A DNA stretch of 34,241 nucleotides, taken from contig JAPLMX010000168.1 in NCBI GenBank assembly GCA_026386805.1, forward strand, positions 1 through 34,241. Direction: 5' to 3'. The notes below the pieces were generated by a model. The model was not told the DNA's origin and ran no database searches. It saw only the letters and a list, made by a program, of their open reading frames with translations. Every line of letters starts with the position of its first letter. Within the stretch, counting starts at the first letter, position 1. Both the position numbers and the translations under genes were made by a program. Shown here in pieces: positions 7,341 through 14,500 of the stretch. This stretch comes from Phycisphaerae bacterium. GTDB taxonomy: Bacteria; Planctomycetota; Phycisphaerae; Sedimentisphaerales; Anaerobacaceae.

Positions 7341-8819
7341 TCACGCTCGCCCGAACATGGACAGACACAGCCTTTTGAGCGTATCGAAGGACTCTTTCGG
7401 CTCCAGGGCCTCCGTGAGCAGGCCGCTGTCGGCAATCGCGTTCGAGCCGCCATCAGCGAGACTTCCGTAGTTCACGGCCTCGACGTAGGGCTTGCTCAGG
7501 GCGATCTTGTAGAACCGTTCGAGCCACTGGCTTTGCCGCGTCGGTTCCCACTTGCGATGCCAGACGCCGGCGACATCCGGGTGGAATTTGCCCCGTCCGT
7601 TCTTGCTGGGGATCTCCACGTCGGTCACGTACAACGGCTTGGCGATGGGGGCGAAGCAGTCCAAGAGCGACGAAATGTGCATCATGTCCCGCAGGTGCAT
7701 GCCGACTTCGTCCTTGCCGAAGCGCATCTGCAGGCCAAAGGCGTCGAAGCTCGTGCCGCTCTGCACCACCATGTCCATGTAGACGAACGGCGGAATACTG
7801 TTGGGCGTCGTCGCGTAGTACTCGCCCCAGGGACTGCTGACCTCGACGATCCGGATCGCCCGGCTGCCGGCGGCCCGCACCGCCATGTTGGCGGCCCGCG
7901 TCATCTCCAGAATCTGCTCGAAATTGAAGTTGAACTGGTTGAAGGCGTTCAGGCCGCTGATGACGCACCACCGGTGCACGACCTGGGCGTAGCGGGCGAC
8001 GACCTTCGAGACGAATTGATACGCCAGCTCGCGTATCTTCTCGAAGCCGACGCCGGAGCGAAGCAGCCAATCCGGCAGATGATCGTGGGCAAAATAGAGC
8101 AGCGGACCGGCGGAAATCACGACTTTTCGTCGGCTCAGCGCCGTCATGCAACTGTCGATCACGGAGAAGTCAAAATGTCCCTGCCGCGGCTCGACGCGAG
8201 CCCAGTTGATCGGCAACGTCACCGAGGCGAAGAACTCCAATGCCTTGTCCAGGTACTGGGGCGTGGCAATCAGGTTCGGATCGATGCGACAGCCCAGACA
8301 CCCCCGGCCGAAGCCGTGACTTTTCCGGCGCCGGTCGAAGACCAGCCTGCCTTGGCGGCCCGCCAGCTTCTCCGAGTAGACGGTCGCCTTGCGAAGTGAC
8401 TCATCCGCCAATTGCGACGCGGCCGGGGCATCCTGGATGCTTTGAACCGCCTTGATGAACTGCTCCTGAGACTGCTTGGAGATTTCCTCCATGCCTTCGA
8501 GGCTGTCGAAGAACGACCAGTCCTCGCGCCGATTCGTGATTTGCATCAGCTTGGCACGGGCCAGTTCGATGTTGAGGACATAGGGCCGGTCTCTCTCGGG
8601 CAGGCAGGTGGTCGGCAAAAGAACTCGGCCGAAACCCTCAATCGGCCAGAGCAAGGCCAAGCCGGCGGTCTCCAAATTCGGCCTGAGGCAGTCGATGCCG
8701 CCGTCCGCAAACGTGATTTTCGCCCGGCGAATGCTGATGCCGTCGGTGCCGAAAAGATAGGCGCCGGACAGTGTGAAATCGTTGACGAGCTTGCCTTCTC
8801 TGAAAACCTGGAATTTCAC
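7341..8819 (-). CDS. GH10-like TIM-barrel protein, catalytic residues apparently replaced
   Basis: The protein has 492 residues with a GTG start. The N-terminal 150 residues are beta-rich and may form a carbohydrate-binding-like module. From about 175 the sequence follows glycoside hydrolase family 10: LPINWARVEPRQGHFDFSVI at 202-221, HLPDWLL at 247-253, RYAQVVHRWCVISGLN at 276-291 and PLYVTDVEIPS at 395-405. In active GH10 xylanases the acid/base Glu sits in a WDVVNE motif; here the matching residues are WCVISG, with Gly289. The nucleophile motif ITELD aligns to VTDVE, with Asp400. The enzyme may be inactive or use different residues. No signal peptide is visible. Alignment was by eye. Confidence 0.75.
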   Translation of the reverse strand: MKFQVFREGKLVNDFTLSGAYLFGTDGISIRRAKITFADGGIDCLRPNLETAGLALLWPIEGFGRVLLPTTCLPERDRPYVLNIELARAKLMQITNRREDWSFFDSLEGMEEISKQSQEQFIKAVQSIQDAPAASQLADESLRKATVYSEKLAGRQGRLVFDRRRKSHGFGRGCLGCRIDPNLIATPQYLDKALEFFASVTLPINWARVEPRQGHFDFSVIDSCMTALSRRKVVISAGPLLYFAHDHLPDWLLRSGVGFEKIRELAYQFVSKVVARYAQVVHRWCVISGLNAFNQFNFNFEQILEMTRAANMAVRAAGSRAIRIVEVSSPWGEYYATTPNSIPPFVYMDMVVQSGTSFDAFGLQMRFGKDEVGMHLRDMMHISSLLDCFAPIAKPLYVTDVEIPSKNGRGKFHPDVAGVWHRKWEPTRQSQWLERFYKIALSKPYVEAVNYGSLADGGSNAIADSGLLTEALEPKESFDTLKRLCLSMFGRA

Positions 8820-8959
8820 TCAAACATCCTGACCTGCACACCTCTGCCGACTGCACTCCCGCAAATACGCACGAAAAGCACTTACCGCATTATAGCAGCC
8901 GCCCTCTGGGACGCAACCTCAAAAAGAGCGTCCGACATCGCGGCCCTTGCGCCCGCCGG

Positions 8960-9430
8960 TCAATTCGACGCCGCGGCGGACGTGCTGAGCGTGGCGTAGT
9001 GATTCACGTGCGACCGGGTCAGCATGCTGCTCTTCTCGATCAGGCGGGCGATGAGAGTGATCTGATTGAGCAGCGTTTCCACCAGGTCAATGTCCGCCAG
9101 GGTGGACTCCGCGCTGTGACGAGACAGGATGACGACCACGTACCCGCAATTGGTCCGATCGGTGCACAGTTGTGCGATGGTCACACTGGCATCGCCAACC
9201 TGGGTAATGACGGGCTCGGCCCCGTCATCAACCTTGGCCCGCAAATCCTTCAGGAAGGACTCGCTGAGGTTCAGTCTCGCAAGCTCCTCCGGGTCGCTGG
9301 GCCAACAACTGCCGTCCCGGTCCAGGATGAGCAGGACCGGGCCGCGCTCGGGAAGAACGTCGAAAACCTGGCGGGCAATCTGCTCGTTGAGCAAATGAGT
9401 CGCCGAAATCGTCGCATCGCACATGTCCAT
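8960..9430 (-). CDS. Hypothetical protein next to a partner-switching module
   Basis: This is a 156-aa soluble protein. I chose the ATG at 9430, which has GGAG 9 bases upstream, over a TTG at 9439 that leaves no spacing. It starts MDMCDATISATHLLNEQIA and contains a beta-alpha pattern (GPVLLILDRDGSCWPSD, DASVTIAQLCTDRTNCGYVVVIL) followed by a long helix (DIDLVETLLNQITLIARLIE). The shape recalls a small GAF-like sensor ending in a signalling helix, but I cannot assign a family. It lies 213 bases downstream of the RsbW-type kinase gene on the same strand, which suggests a part in that regulatory set. Confidence 0.65.
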   Translation of the reverse strand: MDMCDATISATHLLNEQIARQVFDVLPERGPVLLILDRDGSCWPSDPEELARLNLSESFLKDLRAKVDDGAEPVITQVGDASVTIAQLCTDRTNCGYVVVILSRHSAESTLADIDLVETLLNQITLIARLIEKSSMLTRSHVNHYATLSTSAAASN

Positions 9431-9643
9431 TTTGCACAACTCCAGTCCCTAACCATGATCCTGACAACAAGATCGACAGGGGAGATGTCGGCCGGAGGAA
9501 GGACCGACTTTGCGATCGCGGGGACCGGCCGGTGGAATTGACCCTTTGAGGCCGCATGGCGAGCCCACCGCCACGCTTTCGCCGGGGTTATAGGACTGGA
9601 ATGATGCCCCCCACAGGCGTCTCAGGTGCCGCGTTTTGCACGG

Positions 9644-10093
9644 TCACGTCGCCGCTTTGCCGCACCGAGGGACCGACTGGTTCTTGCGACGGACCATTCG
9701 CAGGCTGTTGCCGCGTTCATTGTATTCAACCGTGTGCATGTACGAGCGGATGAGCAGCAGGCCGCGTCCTTCGGGGCGATACAGGTTCTTGCCGACGCGG
9801 GGATCGGGAACGCGGCCGGGATCGAAGCCCGGCCCCTCGTCGGTCATACTGATCTCGACCTTCTCCTGGTTCACCGTGTAGTCGATCTGCACCTTCTTGG
9901 TCGGGTCCATCCGGTTGCCGTGCTTGACGGCGTTGAGAAAAGCCTCCTCGAGGGCCAGATGCACGGCGAAGATGTCATCCTGGCTGAATCCGCCGGCCTC
10001 CAGGGCGGAAAGGATCTCCCGGCATGACTGCTCCAGGGCGGACGGTCTGCTCTCGACCACAACCGAACGTCTGACCGGCATTTCAGCCGCCAT
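9644..10093 (-). CDS. RsbW/SpoIIAB-type anti-sigma serine kinase (HATPase_c_2)
   Basis: The 149-aa protein is a GHKL ATPase of the anti-sigma regulatory type. The N box reads HLALEEAFLNAVKHGN at 45-60. The G1 box is MTDEGPGFDP at 83-92, and the lid and G2 region is RPEGRGLLLIRSYM at 106-119. Proteins of this family bind a sigma factor or other target and phosphorylate a STAS-domain antagonist on Ser, switching partners. The antagonist gene lies 118 bases upstream on the same strand, which supports this pairing. The ATG is preceded by GAAGGTG at good spacing. No sigma factor gene and no PP2C phosphatase are in the window, so the output is unknown. Confidence 0.88.
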   Translation of the reverse strand: MAAEMPVRRSVVVESRPSALEQSCREILSALEAGGFSQDDIFAVHLALEEAFLNAVKHGNRMDPTKKVQIDYTVNQEKVEISMTDEGPGFDPGRVPDPRVGKNLYRPEGRGLLLIRSYMHTVEYNERGNSLRMVRRKNQSVPRCGKAAT

Positions 10094-10211
10094 AATGCAA
10101 CACCTTCTCGTCTACAGGGATACGCCTGCCGAATCGCCCAAGGCCCCAGACGTCAGCCGTCGCCGGGGTCCACGCGTGCCACGCAAGACTTCCCGCCTCC
10201 GGTCCGACGGT

Positions 10212-10580
10212 TCACGGCCGTGAGGAGAAACTCCGCGTCGCACGCTCGACGTCCTCGTAGATCTCAAATACATTGGTCAGCCGGGTAATCTTGAACACCT
10301 CATAGATGCCCGGATGGATATTGCAGAGCCGCAATTCACCTTCCTGCTCGTACACCCTTTTGCTGATGCGGATGAGCAGGCCCAGCACGGCGGAAGACAG
10401 GAACTTCACATGGCGAAAGTCCAGCACCAAATGGATGCGCGGAGCTTGCTCCACAACGGATTCCACGGCCTCGCGCAGGGCGCGCACGTCGATGTCCTCG
10501 AGGATCCGCTCGTCCGTAAACGCGATGACCGTGGCATCGTTCGTATATGCAACACTGATCCGAGGCTGAATCGCAGCCAT
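10212..10580 (-). CDS. STAS-domain anti-anti-sigma factor (RsbV/SpoIIAA-like)
   Basis: I take the ATG at 10580, with GGGGAAA upstream, giving 122 residues. The frame stays open upstream to 10847, but that part is non-coding in character and contains the promoter. The sequence matches the STAS fold, with HLVLDFRHVKFLSSAVLGLL at 50-69. The usual D-S before the helix is here S62-S63, and S63 is the expected phosphorylation site. Unphosphorylated STAS antagonists capture RsbW-type kinases and free the target. The neighbouring kinase gene fits this. The probable promoter lies about 40 bases upstream of the start. Confidence 0.87.
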   Translation of the reverse strand: MAAIQPRISVAYTNDATVIAFTDERILEDIDVRALREAVESVVEQAPRIHLVLDFRHVKFLSSAVLGLLIRISKRVYEQEGELRLCNIHPGIYEVFKITRLTNVFEIYEDVERATRSFSSRP

Positions 10581-10617
10581 AACGATTTCCCCAGCACGAC
10601 AGTAACGGAAATAGTTT

Positions 10618-10646
10618 ATCTTAAGATGCGGGGCACGTCCTGTCAA
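10618..10646 (-). promoter_or_regulatory. Putative sigma-70 promoter of the STAS/RsbW set
   Basis: On the minus strand a perfect TTGACA (10641-10646) and TAAGAT (10618-10623) are separated by 17 bases. The predicted transcript would start near 10611, about 30 bases before the STAS ATG at 10580. Confidence 0.6.
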
Positions 10647-10712
10647 GTCTTTTGCCGCCCGACCGTGAGGATCCTGCGAAAAGCCCCGAATTTCAGGAAT
10701 TATGTCATCCGA

Positions 10713-10740
10713 TTGACAATTTTGGGATTTTCCGGATAAA
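10713..10740 (+). promoter_or_regulatory. Putative promoter of the Rrf2 gene, followed by AT-rich region
   Basis: TTGACA at 10713-10718 is followed after 16 bases by GATAAA (10735-10740). The next 40 bases are strikingly AT-rich for this genome and contain GATACTAATACCGATATT, a possible operator for the Rrf2 protein encoded at 10918. The 10581-10917 gap between divergent genes thus appears to be a two-way control region. The operator idea is inference. Confidence 0.4.
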
Positions 10741-10917
10741 ACTCTTGCTATTAAAAATAAACAATAGATACTAATACCGATATTGCTGTGGGTGGATCCG
10801 CGCGTTGTCGCGTCGGGATTGCCCTCTACAGGCAGTGTGGGGTTCAAGGAAGACTCCGGCGTTTGATGCTGCCATGGAATTGCTACGGACAGGTCCTTTT
10901 TATTGAAGGAGAACGAA

Positions 10918-11316
10918 ATGAGAGTCAGTAGATCGACTGGATACGCGCTTTTGGCCGTTGGCTACATCGCCAAGAATCAAGGCGACGGCGTTGTCTTGTC
11001 ACAAGATGTTTCGAAACGGTATGATATCCCGTTGGAATACCTGCTTAAGATTCTCCAGCAACTGGTCCGGGCGAACGTGCTGCGCAGCAAACGCGGGCCG
11101 CGCGGCGGGTTCTCGTTGGCCAAGCCCACCAACAAGATCACCATGCTGGAAGTGATCGAGGCGGTGGATGGCCCCCTCACGGGCGAGCTGAATCTCTCCG
11201 ACCAGGCCGGAAACGATCCGTACGCCCGCAAGGCGGAACAGACCTACAACAAGGCGATCTCCCAGGCGAAAGGCGTCTTCGCGAAGACGAAATTGGCGGG
11301 CTTGATCGGCAAGTAG
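10918..11316 (+). CDS. Rrf2-family transcriptional regulator without Fe-S cysteines
   Basis: The start is the ATG at 10918 (MRVSRSTGYALLAVGYIAK), with GGAG about 8 bases upstream; an ATG 15 bases earlier has no such site. The 132-aa protein has the Rrf2 winged helix: LSQDVSKRYDIPLEYLLKIL (helix-turn-helix) and RSKRGPRGGFSLAKPTNKIT (wing), then MLEVIEAVDGPLTG. IscR and NsrR hold an Fe-S cluster through three Cys near residues 90-106. Here that region (LSDQAGNDPYARKAEQTYNK) has no Cys, so it cannot bind the usual cluster. Targets are unknown; autoregulation and control of the divergent STAS set are plausible because they share the intergenic region. Confidence 0.88.
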   Translation: MRVSRSTGYALLAVGYIAKNQGDGVVLSQDVSKRYDIPLEYLLKILQQLVRANVLRSKRGPRGGFSLAKPTNKITMLEVIEAVDGPLTGELNLSDQAGNDPYARKAEQTYNKAISQAKGVFAKTKLAGLIGK

Positions 11317-11319
11317 CGG

Positions 11320-11353
11320 ACCGCCCGCAACCGGCCCCTTGGTTGGCGGTTTC
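11320..11353 (+). terminator. Possible terminator after the Rrf2 gene
   Basis: ACCGCC..CAACC (11320-11332) can pair with GGTTGGCGGT (11341-11350) and is followed by TTTCT. The stem has a short bulge and the T-tract is weak. Confidence 0.35.
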
Positions 11354-11406
11354 TGAGGTGTAGGCGGAACGTCTTCCTCGTCCCGGGGTGAAGGTGTGCG
11401 CGCGTC

Positions 11407-11679
11407 ATGGAAATCCGTGAGTTTCAGGAACTGATTGCCGTCCGATACAAAACCACCGACCTGGCGCGTGGCGTGCCTCGCACGTTCATGTGGTTTATCG
11501 AAGAGGTCGGCGAACTCTCCACCGCCCTGGCGCAAGGGAACGACAGGGCAAACATCGAAGAGGAGTTCGCCGACGTCTTCGCTTGGCTGTGCACGCTGGC
11601 GAATATCTCGGATGTCGATTTGGAGAAGGCCCTGGACAAATACACCAGCGACCGGGTGAAAGGCTTCAAGCCCAAATAA
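11407..11679 (+). CDS. MazG-like nucleotide pyrophosphohydrolase
   Basis: This 90-aa all-helical protein carries the MazG/all-alpha NTP-PPase metal site. The first half is FIEEVGELSTAL (E32, E33, E36) and the second is IEEEFADVFAWL (E53, D56), giving the expected EExxE ... ExxD pattern. Such single-domain enzymes hydrolyse (d)NTPs to the monophosphate and pyrophosphate and often act as house-cleaning enzymes. Residues 57-90 form a third helix pair ending KGFKPK. The start ATG lies 90 bases after the Rrf2 gene on the same strand, and the stop is 1 base from the convergent amidohydrolase stop. Substrate preference cannot be read from the sequence. Confidence 0.85.
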   Translation: MEIREFQELIAVRYKTTDLARGVPRTFMWFIEEVGELSTALAQGNDRANIEEEFADVFAWLCTLANISDVDLEKALDKYTSDRVKGFKPK

Positions 11680-11680
11680 G

Positions 11681-12475
11681 CTACCCGGCCACTGCGTGCC
11701 GAATGCCCAATAACTCCAGCGAATCCCGCTCGATAACGTTGCGGATGCTGCCTCGGGGAACCGTCGGCAGTTTTGTGTCCGCCAGGAGCATGTTGAAGCC
11801 CAGCAGCGTCTCGATGCACTCGCCGGCGGTCCCCAGCGGTGAGCCACTGCCGAACAGCAGCTTGTCCATGACGCCCTGCTCGTAAGCCGCCACCACCATA
11901 TTATAGGTCTGCCAGATCTTGCTCGGACGAATGGTCAGGTCCGCGAAAACGTTCTCGTGTTTGGCCACCATGGCCAGCGTCTGCTCGACAAAGGGTACTC
12001 CCATGTTCCCGATCACCATTTTCATGTCGGGATAGGCGCGGGCCACCTCATCCAGCAGATAGGGCTGAGCGTACTCCAAAACCGCCTTGGCCCCAAGGTC
12101 GTGGCTGCCGTTGTGGAAAAAAATGGGCAATCCTGCTTCCTGGACGGCCCCGTAGAACCGCATGGCATGGCTGTGAGTTGGGTGGAAACCGTTGATCGAG
12201 CAATACAGAACCAATCCCTTGAAACCCAGTCTCTCCGTCAGGGACGTCAGGGCCTTGTCGGTCAGCCGATCCTGCGTAGGGTCCAACACCGCAAAGCCGG
12301 TCATCTTCTCCCGGTGCTGAGCGACATACTCCGACAGTCTGCGGTTGATTTCGTCCCGCGGTCCTTCATGGGAGGCCAGAATGATACACGCGTCCACCGT
12401 CTCCGCAGCCGCGAGGTGCTCGGATATCTCCGTAGCGTCGAACGAACGAACGTGTGTGTGACAATCAACAATCAT
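11681..12475 (-). CDS. Amidohydrolase-2-fold protein with altered metal site
   Basis: The 264-aa protein opens with VDCHTHVRSF (H6, H8) and follows the amidohydrolase-2 TIM-barrel pattern used by ACMS decarboxylase and related metal-dependent hydrolases. A third His is present in FFHNGS (H121). The usual second-half ligands differ: the His of a typical 'I-x-x-H-x-G' strand is Asn157 in MVIGNMG, and the Asp of the FGSD motif is Gly211 in LLFGSGSPLG. The metal centre may be incomplete or rebuilt. No signal peptide is seen. It is convergent with the MazG-like gene with a 1-base gap. Substrate unknown. Confidence 0.8.
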   Translation of the reverse strand: MIVDCHTHVRSFDATEISEHLAAAETVDACIILASHEGPRDEINRRLSEYVAQHREKMTGFAVLDPTQDRLTDKALTSLTERLGFKGLVLYCSINGFHPTHSHAMRFYGAVQEAGLPIFFHNGSHDLGAKAVLEYAQPYLLDEVARAYPDMKMVIGNMGVPFVEQTLAMVAKHENVFADLTIRPSKIWQTYNMVVAAYEQGVMDKLLFGSGSPLGTAGECIETLLGFNMLLADTKLPTVPRGSIRNVIERDSLELLGIRHAVAG

Positions 12476-12827
12476 GGCCTTGTCCTATTCCTGCGGGCCA
12501 CCCCTGGCCGCCGGCTGCTCTGCAAAGCCGTTTATTTTAAGTCCGGCGTCACAGCCCCGTCAAGAGCAAATATCAGCAGGTCCCGGGCTGCCAGGGACAG
12601 GACCGCCCCCTGCCCCAGCTCGGCCAAGTGGTCCGGCCGCCGTCCGTGAGAGGTTTCGGGGGCGTTCAACGGGAGACTCGAAAAGCGGGGAAGAAACCAG
12701 GAAAGCGAAGACGCCTCCCTCCACCGTTTGCGTCTTCGCCATATCCACAGGCCACCCTCAACGGGTACTTTCTGATATAGAAGGCGATTCTGGATGGGCA
12801 GATGTAGATGAGAGATCGTCAAAATTG

Positions 12828-13019
12828 ATGATTTTTTCTTGCATCGGATTCTATAAAGCGGTCCCAGGTGATATTCTGGCGTCCGTCGAGCCGCTTGACC
12901 GACTGGGGCGGCACGATTACTATGTCTTCAGCCCTGAATATCCGGGTAAGCTATGCGTCTATACCAATAGTCCCAACAGTCGCTGGATTGTGCAGTCCGT
13001 GATGGACCCGGGATCATGA
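12828..13019 (+). CDS. Possible small hypothetical protein (63 aa)
   Basis: In the 611-base gap between 12475 and 13087 an ATG at 12828 opens a 63-aa frame (MIFSCIGFYKAVPGDILASV at the start, RWIVQSVMDPGS at the end). Its composition is protein-like, but the ribosome site is weak (a GAGAG about 14 bases upstream) and I recognise no family. Upstream, 12476-12827 shows nothing I can call. Confidence 0.25.
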   Translation: MIFSCIGFYKAVPGDILASVEPLDRLGRHDYYVFSPEYPGKLCVYTNSPNSRWIVQSVMDPGS

Positions 13020-13086
13020 GATGATCTTCGGCGAACCGCCGATTAGAGGTGGAGTCCGTAGCGATCGATAAGCTCGGAGACGTGGA

Positions 13087-13506
13087 ATGAACTGCCCTGC
13101 ATGCAAAAGTGCCATGATCACTCTCGAACTGGCGGAGGTCGAGATCGATCACTGCGTCCATTGTGGCGGCATCTGGCTCGATACGGGCGAGCTGGAGGTC
13201 CTCATGGACAATCCCCTGGAAGCGAGGCACCTTCTCGACTCCTTCCGGGAGGACCCCGCCGCCACGGAGCGGCCCCGAAAATGCCCGATCTGCGAAAGGA
13301 AAATGGCCAAAATCATCGTTGGACGGTCCGAACCGCCGCTGTTGATCGACAAATGTCGCCGGACCGACGGCCTGTGGTTTGACAAGGGCGAACTCCGGGA
13401 TATCCTGGATCGAGGCGAGTTGGATAAGGACAGCCGAATCCAGCGTCTGTTGGCCGACCTGTTCGGCCAAGACGGGCGTAAGCAATCCTCAGGGTCAGAA
13501 TCGTGA
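13087..13506 (+). CDS. zf-TFIIB-type double zinc-ribbon protein
   Basis: The 139-aa protein has two zinc ribbons of the zf-TFIIB type. The first is CPAC (C3, C6) paired with CVHCGGIWLDTGEL (C23, C26). The second is CPIC (C66, C69) paired with DKCRRTDGLWFDKGEL, where C90 is present but the expected last Cys is Thr93. The x-G-x-W-x-D-x-GEL tail is kept in both. Such proteins are small and cytosolic with no settled role. The tail (about 105-139) is charged and helical. It heads a same-strand run with a 27-aa membrane peptide, LemA and an HtpX-like protease, which suggests a link to envelope stress. Confidence 0.82.
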   Translation: MNCPACKSAMITLELAEVEIDHCVHCGGIWLDTGELEVLMDNPLEARHLLDSFREDPAATERPRKCPICERKMAKIIVGRSEPPLLIDKCRRTDGLWFDKGELRDILDRGELDKDSRIQRLLADLFGQDGRKQSSGSES

Positions 13507-13650
13507 GAAACGCGACAAGCAGCCGTATGAACGCATGATCCTGGCCGGTTTCGAGCGAAAATGGCTAACGAGTGTGAACGCAGATCCTTAGCGTGGAGCG
13601 TCCATCGCAAGGCGTAAGAAACGAGAACCGTTCGTGGAAAGGATTGACTC

Positions 13651-13734
13651 ATGAGTACTTGGACCTTGGTCCTCATCGGTGTCGCTGCTGTTCTCATCGT
13701 CGTGGCTCTCGTGATGAAGAAGAAATCATCCTGA
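13651..13734 (+). CDS. 27-aa single-pass membrane peptide
   Basis: ATG at 13651 is preceded by GGAAAGGA about 8 bases upstream. It encodes MSTWTLVLIGVAAVLIVVAL followed by VMKKKSS and a stop at 13732-13734. Residues 4-21 form one continuous hydrophobic helix, and the positive tail predicts a cytosolic C-terminus. It lies 35 bases ahead of lemA on the same strand. I do not recognise a family. The clean ribosome site, the membrane helix and the position support a real small gene. Confidence 0.55.
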   Translation: MSTWTLVLIGVAAVLIVVALVMKKKSS

Positions 13735-13769
13735 CCTAAAAGCCGTCCGTCGGACAGAAAGGAGAACGC

Positions 13770-14339
13770 ATGACCACGACAGCGATCGCGTCGATCGTGA
13801 TTTTTGCCCTCTTGTTCCTGATTGTGCTGGTTGTAATCAGCATCTACAACGCGCTGGTCCGTCTGCGCAACCAGGTCGACAACGCGTGGTCCCAGATCGA
13901 CGTCCAGTTGAAGCGCCGTCACGACCTGATTCCCAACCTGGTCGAAACCGCGCGGGGCTATATGAAGCACGAGCGGGAGACCTTCGAGGCCATTACGAAG
14001 GCCCGCAGCGCGGCGATGGGGGCCAGGACGGTCTCCGAGGCCGGCCAAGCCGAAGGCCAACTCGCCGACGCCCTCAGCAAGTTCATGCTGGTCGTCGAGA
14101 ACTACCCCGACCTCAAGGCGAACCAGAACTTCCTGGCTCTCCAGGAAGAGCTGACCGGCACCGAGAACAAGATCGCCTTCGCGCGGCAGAACTACAACGA
14201 CCAGGTCCTGTTCTACAACAACAGGACCCAGATGTTCCCGTCGAGCGTGGTGGCGGGCATGTTCGCCTTCACGAAACGCGACTTCTTCGAGGTCGAGACG
14301 GCCGCCGAACGCGAAGCCCCCAAGGTCAGCTTCGCCTGA
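13770..14339 (+). CDS. lemA: LemA family protein
   Basis: This 189-aa protein has an N-terminal membrane segment (IASIVIFALLFLIVLVVISI, about 6-25) followed by the family signature YNALVRLRNQVDNAWSQIDV and LKRRHDLIPNLVETARGYMK. The remainder is the LemA helical bundle (ENYPDLKANQNFLALQEEL, ENKIAFARQNYNDQVLFYNN) and ends near FPSSVVAGMFAFTKRDFFEV, all at the usual length. GGAG lies 6 bases before the ATG. LemA proteins are often encoded beside HtpX-type M48 proteases, as here. Their molecular role is not settled. Confidence 0.93.
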   Translation: MTTTAIASIVIFALLFLIVLVVISIYNALVRLRNQVDNAWSQIDVQLKRRHDLIPNLVETARGYMKHERETFEAITKARSAAMGARTVSEAGQAEGQLADALSKFMLVVENYPDLKANQNFLALQEELTGTENKIAFARQNYNDQVLFYNNRTQMFPSSVVAGMFAFTKRDFFEVETAAEREAPKVSFA

Positions 14340-14500
14340 GCGCGGCACGGTCAAGACGTCGAATGGCCCTGTTGCGCCGGCTCCGCCGTACGTCGGACGG
14401 ACAGGACACAGCAGAAGAATCGTTCTGACCAACTCTGCGTAGAGTTCGTGGGGAGTTTTTGTTACGCCGCTCCGGCGGATTTCAAGGTGACACGAGACCC

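Noticed and set aside
10581-10847. N-terminal extension of the STAS frame
   Set aside because: The extension contains the promoter and the translation is not protein-like; the STAS domain starts at the ATG at 10580 with its own ribosome site.
13149-14432. 427-codon minus-strand frame
   Set aside because: Antisense to the zinc-ribbon, membrane-peptide and lemA genes, which have clear family signatures.
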